Assembly: GCA_022641095.1 (NCBI GenBank)
Contig: JALCDB010000001.1
Span: 364,802-428,801, forward strand
From: Bacilli bacterium
GTDB lineage: Bacteria; Bacillota_I; Bacilli_A; RFN20; CAG-826
DNA length: 64,000 nt
Direction: 5' to 3'
Numbering within the stretch: the stretch's first letter is position 1; every line of letters begins with the position of its first letter. Made by a program: the position numbers and the translations under genes. The notes below the pieces were generated by a model. That model saw nothing but the letters and a program-made list of their open reading frames with translations. It was not told the origin of the DNA and did no database searches. This document shows positions 53,176 through 62,747 of this stretch, piece after piece.

Positions 53176-55107
53176 TCAGCGAACCCCGGAGCGAAGCAAA
53201 GAAATCGAATTAAGAACCAGCAAAACGGTGAGGCCCGTGTCGGCCAAGACAGCCGCAAGCAATGGAAAACCAGGTAAAAAGGCAGCTAAAACCATAATAG
53301 TTAATTTAACGATAAGCGCAATTATTATATTGAATATGGAGCGGTTCTTGGCCTTTTTGGCGATTTTCACGGCCGTGACGATTTTGGAGGGGTCGTCATT
53401 CATGATGACCACATCGGCGCTTCCGATCGCGACGTCGCTTCCGATCCCGCCCATGGCCACGCCCACGTCGGCCAGGGCGATCGACGGGGCGTCGTTGATG
53501 CCGTCCCCGATATAGGCCACGCAGCCGGAGCTCGAATGGATCTTTTCCCCCAGAATCCGTTGCTTATCCTCCGGCAAAAGGCCGCTATGATGCTCATCGA
53601 TCCCGAGGGTCGTCGCCACCGCCAAGGCGCCGGCTTCCCTATCTCCCGTCAACATGCTGGTTCTAATGCCGAGTTCACGAAGCCCATCCACCATCGAGAG
53701 GCTTTCCGTGCGAATGACGTCGTTGAGGACCACATAGCCTTCATAGACGCCGTCAACCGCCAAATACACCATCGTCCCCACCTCTTCGATCGCCGGAACC
53801 GCGATTCCCTTCTTGGCGAAAAGGCGACCATTGCCCGCCAGCAGGCGATGCCCTTGGAAAAGACACGACGAACCCAGTCCCGCGTATTCCTTCACACCGC
53901 TTATAAGACTAGGTTCGATCGAATCCCCGCTCGTCTTCTCTATCGCCACGGCGACGGGGTGGGTCGACCGCAATTCAACCGCGCGAAAGTACTCCATAAA
54001 TTTAACGGTTTTAATTTTTGGGGATACTGTTTTCGTTATCCTGAAATCGCCATACGTCAGCGTTCCGGTTTTGTCGGTCACGACCCAGGAGAGGCGATTC
54101 AGTTTATCGAAAAAAGAGGAGCCTTTCACGATAATGCCACGCTTGCTCGCCAAGCCGATTCCGGCAAAATACGCCAGCGGAACCGAAATCACGATCGCGC
54201 AGGGGCAGGAGATAACCAAAAAGCAAAGGGCGCGGTAAACCCACGCAGCCCAAACGGCTCCGTCCGAAATTCCCAAAAAGAGGGGAGGCAAGACCGCCAC
54301 CAAAAGAGCCAAAACGACCATCGTCGGGGTATAAACGCGCGAAAAACGATCGATAAAACGATCGGCGTCGCTCTTGCTCTTGGCGCTCTCATCAACCAAG
54401 CGAATGATTTGGGCCACCGTCGAATTCTCATAAGTCTTCCTTACGCGAACACGAAACGAGCCTTCTTTGAGGATCGTCCCCGAACTGACGGATTCGCCCT
54501 CGTTTTTGATGACGGGGACGAACTCTCCCGTAAGAGACGACATATCCACCAAGCCGCTTCCCTCTTCGATCGTTCCGTCGGCGGGAACGATCTCGCCCGT
54601 CTTGACGATGATGTGGTCCCCGACCCGAAGCGATGACGGCTTAACCGATTTAAGGCCTCCGCCTTCAATCAGATTGGCGGTTTGGGCGCGAAGGCCCACC
54701 GCCGCTTCGATGGCTTGGTGGCTCTTCTCGGTGGCTAGGTGCTCGAAGAGTTCGCCGATTTGGAAAAGGATCACCACCATCGTCGCTTCGAGGAACTCGT
54801 TGTCTTCGGGCCCGAAGAAACGGAGGCAGAAGGCTCCGATGGAAGCGATAAGCATCAATGCGTTCTCATCGAAAGGCTCTTTCTTGAGGAAGACGGCCTT
54901 GAAAGCCTCATAAGCGATGTCGTAGGCGCATAAGAGCCATGCGGTCCCCATGAACGCGAAATTGACCCATAAGCCAAAACGGGCCTCGCTGAAGACGAAA
55001 AAGCCGAGCAACGCCAAAACGGTCGACGCGACGATCCTCGCCAAAGAGAAATAGAAGCCCTTGTCAAGGAGACGTTTTTTCGCCTTTTCTTGGCAGGCGC
55101 AGTTCAT
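53176..55107 (-). CDS. Heavy-metal translocating P1B-type ATPase (Zn/Cd/Co type)
   Basis: 643 aa; SCPCAIVISVPLAYFAGIG, DKTGTLTYG, TGDREAG, GDGINDAPSIALADVGVAMG; N-terminal CxC, no HMA domain. Confidence 0.93.
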   Translation of the reverse strand: MNCACQEKAKKRLLDKGFYFSLARIVASTVLALLGFFVFSEARFGLWVNFAFMGTAWLLCAYDIAYEAFKAVFLKKEPFDENALMLIASIGAFCLRFFGPEDNEFLEATMVVILFQIGELFEHLATEKSHQAIEAAVGLRAQTANLIEGGGLKSVKPSSLRVGDHIIVKTGEIVPADGTIEEGSGLVDMSSLTGEFVPVIKNEGESVSSGTILKEGSFRVRVRKTYENSTVAQIIRLVDESAKSKSDADRFIDRFSRVYTPTMVVLALLVAVLPPLFLGISDGAVWAAWVYRALCFLVISCPCAIVISVPLAYFAGIGLASKRGIIVKGSSFFDKLNRLSWVVTDKTGTLTYGDFRITKTVSPKIKTVKFMEYFRAVELRSTHPVAVAIEKTSGDSIEPSLISGVKEYAGLGSSCLFQGHRLLAGNGRLFAKKGIAVPAIEEVGTMVYLAVDGVYEGYVVLNDVIRTESLSMVDGLRELGIRTSMLTGDREAGALAVATTLGIDEHHSGLLPEDKQRILGEKIHSSSGCVAYIGDGINDAPSIALADVGVAMGGIGSDVAIGSADVVIMNDDPSKIVTAVKIAKKAKNRSIFNIIIALIVKLTIMVLAAFLPGFPLLAAVLADTGLTVLLVLNSISLLRSGVR

Positions 55108-55403
55108 CTTTTCTCCGAGACGTGTTCGTGCACGATCTTCAGCAACTGGATGACATGGTCGTCAGCTAAACGATAGAAGACTTTCGTCCCCTCCTTTTTC
55201 GTCGCGACGAGATTGGATTTCCTAAGAACCTTAAGTTGGTGCGAGACCAAAGACTGGGAGGCCCCTGATTCGTTTACGATCTCGGTGACGTTCTTTTCCC
55301 CTTCCGAGATGGAATAGAGAATTTTTAAGCGCGTATAATCCGAGGCGATATTAAGCAGGGCCTCCATTTTATCGAGCGTTTTCTCATCGGGCATCTTGAC
55401 CAT
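55104..55403 (-). CDS. ArsR/SmtB-family metal-responsive repressor
   Basis: ALLNIASDYTRLKILYSISEGEKNVTEIVNESGASQSLVSHQLKVLRKSNLV; C-terminal DDHVIQLLKIVHEHVSEKR resembles an alpha5 zinc site. Confidence 0.92.
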   Translation of the reverse strand: MVKMPDEKTLDKMEALLNIASDYTRLKILYSISEGEKNVTEIVNESGASQSLVSHQLKVLRKSNLVATKKEGTKVFYRLADDHVIQLLKIVHEHVSEKR

Positions 55404-55462
55404 ATATGAATCTCCCTTCATATTCGTCTAATATATTATATGAACGACTCTTCATATTTCAA
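55404..55462 (-). promoter_or_regulatory. ArsR-type promoter/operator: two identical-layout inverted repeats plus -35/-10
   Basis: ATATGAA-N6-TTCATAT at 55404-55423 and 55438-55457; minus strand -35 TTGAAA (55462-55457), 16-bp spacer, -10 TATAAT (55440-55435). Confidence 0.85.
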
Positions 55463-55498
55463 GAAAAAGAAAAAGCCGGGGGCAAAACGCCCCGCGGC
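55462..55498 (-). terminator. Terminator downstream of nusG
   Basis: GCCGCGGGGC-GTTTT-GCCCCCGGC then TTTTTCTTTTTCTT on the minus strand. Confidence 0.75.
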
Positions 55499-55510
55499 CT
55501 AAGTGACGAA

Positions 55511-56065
55511 TCAGATTTTCTCGATTTCCGAGAATTCGACGTCGACCGGGGTCGAACGACCGAAGAAGACGGTGTCGACGCGGCAGGCGCCGGTCGTTTT
55601 GTCGATCGAGAGGATGGTTCCCTCGGTGCCTTCAAGAGGCCCATGGATGACCTTGACCTTGTCGCCGACGTTGTAACGATCGTACATGGAACTGTCGACC
55701 ATGCCCATGCGCTTAAGGACCGGCTCGATCTCCTCGCGGGTGACCGGGGTCGGCTTCTGACCGCCGCCGGAAGAGCCGGCGATGCCAGTGACACCCGGGG
55801 TGTTGCGAACGACGTACCAAGACTCGTCGGTCATGATCATCTCGACGAAGACATAGCCCGGATAAAGGTTTTTCATCCTGGTTTTGCCAGTCGGGGCGCC
55901 ATCCTTAAGGACGGGCACTTCCTGTTCTGCGACGAGAACGCGAAGGATATAGTCCTGCATATTCATGGATTGGATGCGTTTGCGAAGATTATCGGCCGTC
56001 TTCGCCTCATGCATGGAATAGGTGGTGACGATGTACCACTGCTTTTCGCCTAATTGAACTGCCAT
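55511..56065 (-). CDS. nusG: Transcription termination/antitermination protein NusG
   Basis: 184 aa; WYIVTTYSMHEAKTADNL, NLYPGYVFVEMIMTDESWYVVRNTPGVTGI, KOW GDKVKVIHGPLEGTEGTI. Confidence 0.97.
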   Translation of the reverse strand: MAVQLGEKQWYIVTTYSMHEAKTADNLRKRIQSMNMQDYILRVLVAEQEVPVLKDGAPTGKTRMKNLYPGYVFVEMIMTDESWYVVRNTPGVTGIAGSSGGGQKPTPVTREEIEPVLKRMGMVDSSMYDRYNVGDKVKVIHGPLEGTEGTILSIDKTTGACRVDTVFFGRSTPVDVEFSEIEKI

Positions 56066-56068
56066 GAT

Positions 56069-56263
56069 TTATCCTCCGAAGGCCGACTGCAATTGCGAGA
56101 TGATGCTCGAAGCGGCCAAATCCTCGAGCACAAGGAATAACGCGGCGAAAACGCTGATCCAAATGACAACGGCGATCGCGGGCCATAAGGTCTCACGATT
56201 GGGCCAACGGACACGTTTGCCTTCCTTGACGACTTCTTTTAGGTACTTGTGCGGCGCAGCCAT
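56069..56263 (-). CDS. secE: Preprotein translocase subunit SecE
   Basis: 64 aa; YLKEVVKEGKRVRWPNRETLWPAIAVVIWISVFAALFL. Confidence 0.92.
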   Translation of the reverse strand: MAAPHKYLKEVVKEGKRVRWPNRETLWPAIAVVIWISVFAALFLVLEDLAASSIISQLQSAFGG

Positions 56264-56277
56264 TAAGAGTCCTCCTT

Positions 56278-56427
56278 TTACTTGCTTTCCTTGTGAAGCG
56301 TGTACTTCCCGCAATGCGGGCAATACTTCCTGAGTTCCAAACGACGGGGGTCGTTGGTACGCTTCGACACTTGGTAGTTTCGAGCCAGGCACTCGGAGCA
56401 AATCAAAAAAACCTTTTCCCTTCCCAT
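56278..56427 (-). CDS. rpmG: 50S ribosomal protein L33
   Basis: 49 aa; CSECLARNYQVSKRTNDPRRLELRKYCPHCGKYTLHKE. Confidence 0.93.
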   Translation of the reverse strand: MGREKVFLICSECLARNYQVSKRTNDPRRLELRKYCPHCGKYTLHKESK

Positions 56428-56507
56428 AACCTCTATCCTAATTCTCAGCGTGTCAATCTTAAAGCCAAGCCGCCGATTAGTCAACAACCTTTCTCCGTAG
56501 AGAACCC

Positions 56508-57152
56508 TCACCGCCGCCTCTTGGGGCTCGTAGGCTTGTAAAACCCTTCCACGCGCCCGCCGTCGATGATCTTTTTGATGGCTTTTACGTATTTGGCGTA
56601 GCGGTCTTTGCACATCTTGACCGAAATATGGAGGCGATCGGCGATTTCCGGATACGTCATGTTCTCCCCACGGCAGACCGCCACCGCCAACACGTCTTTC
56701 GTGATGGCCTGAGGAGCTTTGTTGAGCTGAAAGGCCTCCTCGACGTAATTCAGGTAAATTCGCGGATCCTCGCCTTCGTAGGCTGGGATCACGTCATGAA
56801 AAGTCAGATCCCCGTCGCCGGAGGAAAGCGATTCGTCGAGGGAAAAACACGAATAATCCCTTCTGCTTTTGAGTTTGACCGCGCGGAAAATCTCGTGGCG
56901 GAGCGCCGATTCAAAATAGTTCTTGAAAAGCGATTTCCCGAATTTGAAACAATTCTCGCATTTGAAAAAGACCTGGAAATAATCGCTGTTGAGATCCCAT
57001 TCGTCGACCACGCCATAGACTTCCGGGGCAGCCCGACGACAATGATAGGCCCTCTTTTGGTAATAACGGTGAAAGAGCGCCTCCTGCGCCCCTGCCCGAC
57101 CAGAGCGAATCAAAAGCAGCAGCTCCTCATCGGAAACGACCTCGTAACCCAT
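56508..57152 (-). CDS. Sigma-70 family factor, SigH-like by position
   Basis: 214 aa; region 2-like DEELLLLIRSGRAGAQEALFHRYYQK, region 4-like TYPEIADRLHISVKMCKDRYAKYVKAIKKI; between rlmB and rpmG. Confidence 0.75.
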   Translation of the reverse strand: MGYEVVSDEELLLLIRSGRAGAQEALFHRYYQKRAYHCRRAAPEVYGVVDEWDLNSDYFQVFFKCENCFKFGKSLFKNYFESALRHEIFRAVKLKSRRDYSCFSLDESLSSGDGDLTFHDVIPAYEGEDPRIYLNYVEEAFQLNKAPQAITKDVLAVAVCRGENMTYPEIADRLHISVKMCKDRYAKYVKAIKKIIDGGRVEGFYKPTSPKRRR

Positions 57153-57180
57153 ATCGAAACCTCCTTGTTGGAGGCAGGGA

Positions 57181-57897
57181 TCACTGGCGCTTCAGATTGA
57201 CTTCCGCGAAAAGAACGCTGGCAGCGACGGAGGCGTTGAGGCTGTTGACGTGGCCGAACATCGGGATCTTGACGATAAAATCGCTGTGCTTGAGGATGAG
57301 CGGCTGGATGCCGAAGCCCTCGCTTCCGATCACTAGGCAAATCGGGCACTTGTAGTCGACTTGGTCGTAATTCCGCGTTCCGCCGCCATCGCTCGCAACG
57401 ATCCAATAAGAATTTTTCTTAAGAGTCTCGATCGTTTGCGAAAGGTTCGCCACAACCGCCACTTTGACGTAATTGATGGCCCCCGTAGAAACTTTGGCGA
57501 CCGTCCCGTTGAGCGGGACCTCTCCGCGCTTCTTGATGATAAGCCCATCGACGCCAAAAGCATCGGCACTCCGCAAAATGGCGCCGAGGTTATGGGGGTC
57601 CTCAATGCCATCCAGCATTGCCAAAAGCGGATACTTCCTCTTGGAGGCGCTCGAAATGAGCTCATTCAAGGAGATGGTTCCGCAGTCATCGGAAATGGCC
57701 ACAAAGCCCTGATGGGAAGGCACTCTGGCCATTCTCGTCAATTCGCCGTCGCCGACGAACTTAACGGGGACGTTCTTTTTGCGGGCCAAGACGACGAAAG
57801 GGTCGTTTTGGAATCGCGCGGCGGCGTAAAGCGCCCTCACGCGGTTCGTTTCAAGACTGGCTCGCACGGCATTCCTGCCAAAGATAATTGTAGACAT
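57181..57897 (-). CDS. rlmB: 23S rRNA 2'-O-methyltransferase (RlmB/SpoU family)
   Basis: 238 aa; LLAMLDGIEDPHNLGAILRSADAFGVDGLII, LVIGSEGFGIQPLILKHSDFIVKIPMFGHVNSLNASVAASVL. Confidence 0.95.
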   Translation of the reverse strand: MSTIIFGRNAVRASLETNRVRALYAAARFQNDPFVVLARKKNVPVKFVGDGELTRMARVPSHQGFVAISDDCGTISLNELISSASKRKYPLLAMLDGIEDPHNLGAILRSADAFGVDGLIIKKRGEVPLNGTVAKVSTGAINYVKVAVVANLSQTIETLKKNSYWIVASDGGGTRNYDQVDYKCPICLVIGSEGFGIQPLILKHSDFIVKIPMFGHVNSLNASVAASVLFAEVNLKRQ

Positions 57898-57921
57898 ATC
57901 GTGGTTGTTTTTGAAGAGCGA

Positions 57922-58692
57922 TCAGTTATCGGCCGTCGAGACTTTGAGCTCAAGGGGGCGGATGGTGAAACGGAGTTCGTCGACGAAAGCGGTAAGGCTG
58001 CTAGGAGAAGCGAAGTTACAATGGAAAGTCAGGCGAAGGGCGCTGTTTTCCTGATAGGACACGAGTTCGCTCTGGCTATTGCGAATGGAGATGTTGTAAC
58101 GGTTGGCGATGAGAATGACGTCTTTAAGAATCGGCTTGTCGCTGCGGCAGACAATCATGACGATCGGGTTGTTCTTGGCGGCGAGTTTCTCGACTTTGCG
58201 CATTGTGATAAGGGCGAAAATGGCGATGATGGTCGCGGCGATGGCGACGACAAAGGAGCCGGCTCCGCAGGCCAAGCCGATGGCCATGCACATCCAAATC
58301 GTCGTCGCGGTCGTAAGGCCTTTGACGTCGGTGCCGGTCTGCACGATGGTGCCGGCGCCTAAGAAGCCGATGCCAGTGACGACCTGAGCCGCCAAACGGG
58401 CCGGATCGCGAGTGATCGGGGTAGTGGTGTCCACATAGAGGCTGTCCCAATACGAAAACCCATAAATGGAGATAATCATGACAAGGGCCGATCCGAGGGC
58501 AACCAAAATATGGGTCCTTAAACCGGCGGAATGGCCATGATACTCACGCTCATAGCCAAGAACCCCCGAAAGGAGCCCCGCCATGAGCAGAGAGAGAACG
58601 ACGAGAACCAAATTGCCGACGATCCCACCGGAAAAGCCGGTTCCGAAATCAGTGTTGAACCATTTGATGATGATTTGATCGACCGAGGTCAT
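57922..58692 (-). CDS. MgtC/SapB family membrane protein
   Basis: 256 aa; GVLGYEREYHGHSAGLRTHILVALGSALVMIIS, AAQVVTGIGFLGAGTIVQTGTDVKGLTTATTIW. Confidence 0.92.
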   Translation of the reverse strand: MTSVDQIIIKWFNTDFGTGFSGGIVGNLVLVVLSLLMAGLLSGVLGYEREYHGHSAGLRTHILVALGSALVMIISIYGFSYWDSLYVDTTTPITRDPARLAAQVVTGIGFLGAGTIVQTGTDVKGLTTATTIWMCMAIGLACGAGSFVVAIAATIIAIFALITMRKVEKLAAKNNPIVMIVCRSDKPILKDVILIANRYNISIRNSQSELVSYQENSALRLTFHCNFASPSSLTAFVDELRFTIRPLELKVSTADN

Positions 58693-58712
58693 AAAATCTC
58701 TCCTCTCCGCTA

Positions 58713-60059
58713 TCAGAACAAACCTTTGGCGATAAGAACGCCGCGCAAGGCGTCGCTAACAGCATAATCTTTTCTACCCTTCGCGTCATAGTATTCTTGG
58801 TAGAGTCTTTTATCATCCTCACTTAAGTGAGGGATTTCAAGCACAATCCCCAAAACCTCCTCATATGCTCGCACCTTGGCGAAGCTGTCCTTGAGAGCGG
58901 CGATGTCAACGGGACTAGTCATCAGGAGGCTGTTGAGTTTCCTGTTCTCCTCGTAAAGGACGGCGAGGGCGTTTGGCGTGTTAAGGTCGTCGCAGATGGC
59001 ATCGAGGAATTCGCTCTCGTCGTTTGGCTTGAGGCCGTCGACGGATTCGCCGGCAAACTGAAGAGCCAATGAGCCTTTCTTCGCCGCTTCCTTGAGTTGC
59101 CCGTATTTGACCTGCGCCTCCCTGATCGTTTCGGCGCTGAAGGAAGAGGGGGCTCGGTAAGGAGAGGCGAGGACCAAAAGGCGAAAAGGGATGCCGCCGT
59201 ATTCCTTGACGACGTCCTTGGCCAAAACGACGTTGCCCAAACTCTTCGACATCTTCTCGTCGTTGACGTTTATGAAGCCGTTATGGAGCCAGTAACGGGC
59301 CAATTTGTTGCCATTGTGGGCTTTGGCCTGCGCCATCTCGTTCTCATGGTGCGGGAACTTGAGGTCGAACCCGCCGCCATGGATATCGATATAACCGTTC
59401 TGATCCCGAAAAATGCTATCTATCATGACGCAGCACTCGGTGTGCCAGCCGGGCCGACCTTCGCTCCAGTCGGCCTTCCAGCGGATACCGGCGTCGGTTT
59501 TTTTCCATAAGGCGAAATCCAAAGGATCCTCTTTTTTGGCCCCCATGGCAATGCGGGCCCCGCTTTCGAGATCTTCGACGCTGTTGCCGCTGAGCTCGCC
59601 ATAGCCTGAAACGCCGCGAACGCGAAGGTAGACGTCGCCGCCGCTAACGTAGGCGGCGCCTTTTTCGACGAGATCTTTCACGTAAGCGATTATTTGAGGC
59701 ATGAAGACGGTCGGCTTCGGGGTGAGGTCAGGTTGGAGGCAGCCAGTCTCATCCACGAGGCGACGATATTCCTTGATGACCGATTCGGTGAGCTCTTTCT
59801 CGCTGATTTTGAGTTCGGCGGCCCGCTTTATTATTTTGTCGTCGACGTCCGTGTAATTGCTCACGAACGTGACTTGGTAACCAAGATGGATGAAAAGGCG
59901 ACGGAGCACGTCAAAGACGATGACGGGGCGGAAATTGCCGATATGGGGATCGTTATAGACGGTCGGTCCGCAGACGTATATCGACACTTTGCCCGGGACA
60001 AGCGGGACGAAGGTTTCCTTCTTCATCCCGAGGGAATTGAACAATTTTACTTCATGCAT
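58713..60059 (-). CDS. cysS: Cysteinyl-tRNA synthetase
   Basis: 448 aa; [47 protein letters not shown]. Confidence 0.98.
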   Translation of the reverse strand: MHEVKLFNSLGMKKETFVPLVPGKVSIYVCGPTVYNDPHIGNFRPVIVFDVLRRLFIHLGYQVTFVSNYTDVDDKIIKRAAELKISEKELTESVIKEYRRLVDETGCLQPDLTPKPTVFMPQIIAYVKDLVEKGAAYVSGGDVYLRVRGVSGYGELSGNSVEDLESGARIAMGAKKEDPLDFALWKKTDAGIRWKADWSEGRPGWHTECCVMIDSIFRDQNGYIDIHGGGFDLKFPHHENEMAQAKAHNGNKLARYWLHNGFINVNDEKMSKSLGNVVLAKDVVKEYGGIPFRLLVLASPYRAPSSFSAETIREAQVKYGQLKEAAKKGSLALQFAGESVDGLKPNDESEFLDAICDDLNTPNALAVLYEENRKLNSLLMTSPVDIAALKDSFAKVRAYEEVLGIVLEIPHLSEDDKRLYQEYYDAKGRKDYAVSDALRGVLIAKGLF

Positions 60060-60102
60060 ATGCGTTTATCATATCACGGGGAGGCGCGCAGGAGCGAGAG
60101 GG

Positions 60103-60762
60103 CTAGCGAGAGGAAAGGACTTTCCGCGCCAGTTCCCTCGGCTTAGCGATCACGTAGGCGCATTCGTCGAGGAGCTCCGGCTTATAGAAACCGTACCCCC
60201 ACGTGCATAGGCACAGTTTCATGTGGGCGTTGTTAGCGGTCAATAGATCGGGCAGGGAATCGCCTACGAAAAGGCACTCGTCGGGACTCAGCCCGTATTT
60301 GCCCATCAAACGATTCACGATGATCGGGCTAGGCTTGACGGGCTCGCCCGCGACATGGCCCGCCACTTCCTTAAAAAGGCCGTTCCCATAATGGGCGGGC
60401 ACGACGATTTTAGCCAAGGCGTCAGGTTTATTCGAGCAAACGAAAAGAAGATAATCCTTGTCTTTGAGGAATCGAAGGATCGTCGGAAGGCCGTTGAAAG
60501 GTTTGGTATGGTCGTTCTGATATTTGGCGTATAAATCCATGTAAACGGGCTTCAGTTTCTCGAAATTGGCGGACGTGTCCATGTCCCCCAAAGCCGTATG
60601 AACCAAATAATCGACTCCGTTTCCGATGAGGTAATGGCATTCCCGCTTGCTGTAGCGCATAGGGAAGCCCGTCTTCTCAAGGGCCTCGTTTATGGCGATG
60701 CGAATGTCGGTCAAAGTGTCGAGGAGCGTTCCGTCAAGATCGAAAAAAATGGCTTTGTACAT
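60103..60762 (-). CDS. HAD-superfamily hydrolase (phosphoglycolate phosphatase-like)
   Basis: 219 aa; FFDLDGTLLDTLTDI, LFVCSNKPDALA, LFVGDSLPDLLTANNA. Confidence 0.88.
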   Translation of the reverse strand: MYKAIFFDLDGTLLDTLTDIRIAINEALEKTGFPMRYSKRECHYLIGNGVDYLVHTALGDMDTSANFEKLKPVYMDLYAKYQNDHTKPFNGLPTILRFLKDKDYLLFVCSNKPDALAKIVVPAHYGNGLFKEVAGHVAGEPVKPSPIIVNRLMGKYGLSPDECLFVGDSLPDLLTANNAHMKLCLCTWGYGFYKPELLDECAYVIAKPRELARKVLSSR

Positions 60763-60881
60763 ATTGATATTCTAATACGTTGGCCAAGAAAAAAGAAAAA
60801 GACATTCCATAAGGGTTTTGCGGGGTTTTCGCGATTTTGAATTCACAGAAACCCCATCTTCCCGTTTCGTCGAAAAAAGAG

Positions 60882-60899
60882 GCGCGATCGCTCGCGCCC
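60882..60899 (-). terminator. Terminator downstream of hydA
   Basis: GGCGCGAGCGATCGCGCC followed by CTCTTTTTT on the minus strand. Confidence 0.65.
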
Positions 60900-60914
60900 C
60901 AAAGCGGAGAAAGG

Positions 60915-62732
60915 TTACTTAAGGTTTGGGAAAGCCTCGCGATCCTTCACGTAAGTGGTATGAAGAAGCTCCTCGGCTTTTGGGCTTCCGTAAGAGCCAA
61001 GGAAGTCCTTGTAGATTCTGATGATGTCGGGGTTATTATGCGACTGGCGGACGGGCTGGCCTTCGTCGATCTTATAAAGGATGGCGGCCCGCTTGGCGCG
61101 ATAGGTATCAAGGATATCAGGATCCTCGTTGGGGAGAAGGCTCGGCTTGACGAATGGCTGTCCGCCGCCGTTGATGCAACCGCCTGGGCAACACATGATT
61201 TCGATGAAGGCGTAAGGAGACTTGCCCGCGCGAATCTCGTCGAGCAAAGGCTTGGCGCTGGCCATGCCGCTCGCGACGGCGACTTTGACCTTGCCAACCG
61301 CGCCCATGTCAACCTCCGCCTCTTTCACGGCCTCAAGGCCGCGAACGGAACGGAACTCGATTGGATCGCGCTCCTTGCCGTTGATGGTGTGATAGGCGGT
61401 CCGCAAGGCCGCTTCCATAACGCCGCCGGTAACGCCGAAGATGGCGCCGGCGCCAGTGTACTCGCCTAGAAGGTCCTGATCGAACTTCTCCTCGGGGAGG
61501 CTGTCCCAAATGAGGCCGGCGCGTTTGATCATAACCGCGAGTTCGCGGGTCGTGATGACCGCGTCAACATCCGGGAGATGCTCCACCGCCGCGTTTTGCG
61601 GACGTTCTTTCTCGCCCTTTTTGGCCGTGCACGGCATGACGGAAACGACGTAGATGTCTTTTGGGTCAAGGCCATGCTTCTCGGCGAAGTAGGACTTTGT
61701 GATGGCGCCCTGCATTTCGTGTGGGCTCTTGCAAGTCGAAACGTGAGGAATGAGATCGCTATAGAAAAACTCCATGTAATTGATCCAACCCGGCGAGCAA
61801 CTCGTGATCTGAGGCAAAGGGGCCGTCTTCTTGACGATGCGGTTGACGAGCTCCTGGCTTTCTTCGGTTATGGTGAGGTCGGCTCCCCAATTGACGTCGA
61901 AGACGCGCTGAAAGCCAAGGCGGTGCAAAGCCGCGACCATCTTGCCTTCCCCGTTCTCTTCGCCGATGCGTTTGCCGAATTCCTCGGCGATGGCGGCGCG
62001 GACGGCCGGGGCGGTCTGCACGACCACGTATTTGCCCTCCGCCATGGCCTTGTCGACTTTGTCGATTTCGCGGTGCTCGCTCAGGGCGCCGGTCGGACAA
62101 ACCTCGATGCACTGCCCGCATTGCAGGCATGGCACTTCGGCGAAGCTGCGGTTGTTGAGCGGCCCGACGACGGTCTTGAAGCCACGGTTAATGAAACCGA
62201 GGATCCCGATGCCCTGGACCTCTTTGCATCTCTCGATGCAACGGCCGCAAAGAATGCATTTCGAGGTGTCGCGGGTGATGCCGGGGGCCACCATATCAAC
62301 GATGGCAGGGGTCATGGTGCCAATGAATTTGCCGCTTTGGGCACCGGTGAGGTTGGCGACGTGGAGCAGTTCGCATTGGCCGTTCTTGACGCAGGTCTGG
62401 CAGTCCTTGCTGTGGTTGGAAAGCAGCAATTCGACGCTCGTGCGGCGGGCTTTGACCGCCATCGGGCTCGAAATGAAAATCTCAAAGCCCTTCTCGGCCG
62501 GGATGTCGGCGACGGGATAGACGCAACTGGCGAAGAGGCGCTCGCCGCGCGCGGTCCTGATTTCGACGAGGCAAACCCGGCAACTCGCAAGCGAGCATCT
62601 GCCATGGTTCCAAGCGCAAAGAGACGGGATCTGATAGCCGCATTCGCGAGCGGCCTCAAGAACGGTAAGACTCTTGTCGACGCTATAGACGCGGCCTTCG
62701 ATCTTGATATTGACTTTTTCGGTATTTTCCAT
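60915..62732 (-). CDS. hydA: [FeFe]-hydrogenase catalytic subunit (multimeric, NADH-linked type)
   Basis: 605 aa; N-terminal 2Fe-2S and 4Fe-4S clusters; H-cluster motifs TSCSPGW, MPCTAKKGEKERP, EIMCCPGGCINGGGQP. Confidence 0.95.
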   Translation of the reverse strand: MENTEKVNIKIEGRVYSVDKSLTVLEAARECGYQIPSLCAWNHGRCSLASCRVCLVEIRTARGERLFASCVYPVADIPAEKGFEIFISSPMAVKARRTSVELLLSNHSKDCQTCVKNGQCELLHVANLTGAQSGKFIGTMTPAIVDMVAPGITRDTSKCILCGRCIERCKEVQGIGILGFINRGFKTVVGPLNNRSFAEVPCLQCGQCIEVCPTGALSEHREIDKVDKAMAEGKYVVVQTAPAVRAAIAEEFGKRIGEENGEGKMVAALHRLGFQRVFDVNWGADLTITEESQELVNRIVKKTAPLPQITSCSPGWINYMEFFYSDLIPHVSTCKSPHEMQGAITKSYFAEKHGLDPKDIYVVSVMPCTAKKGEKERPQNAAVEHLPDVDAVITTRELAVMIKRAGLIWDSLPEEKFDQDLLGEYTGAGAIFGVTGGVMEAALRTAYHTINGKERDPIEFRSVRGLEAVKEAEVDMGAVGKVKVAVASGMASAKPLLDEIRAGKSPYAFIEIMCCPGGCINGGGQPFVKPSLLPNEDPDILDTYRAKRAAILYKIDEGQPVRQSHNNPDIIRIYKDFLGSYGSPKAEELLHTTYVKDREAFPNLK

Positions 62733-62747
62733 TGTTGATCCCTTCCT

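Noticed and set aside
60915-62732. H-cluster L1 motif TSCSPGW considered as a sign of an inactive or sensory hydrogenase
   Set aside because: To my knowledge TSCSPGW is common in multimeric NAD(P)H-linked [FeFe]-hydrogenases, so it is not anomalous.
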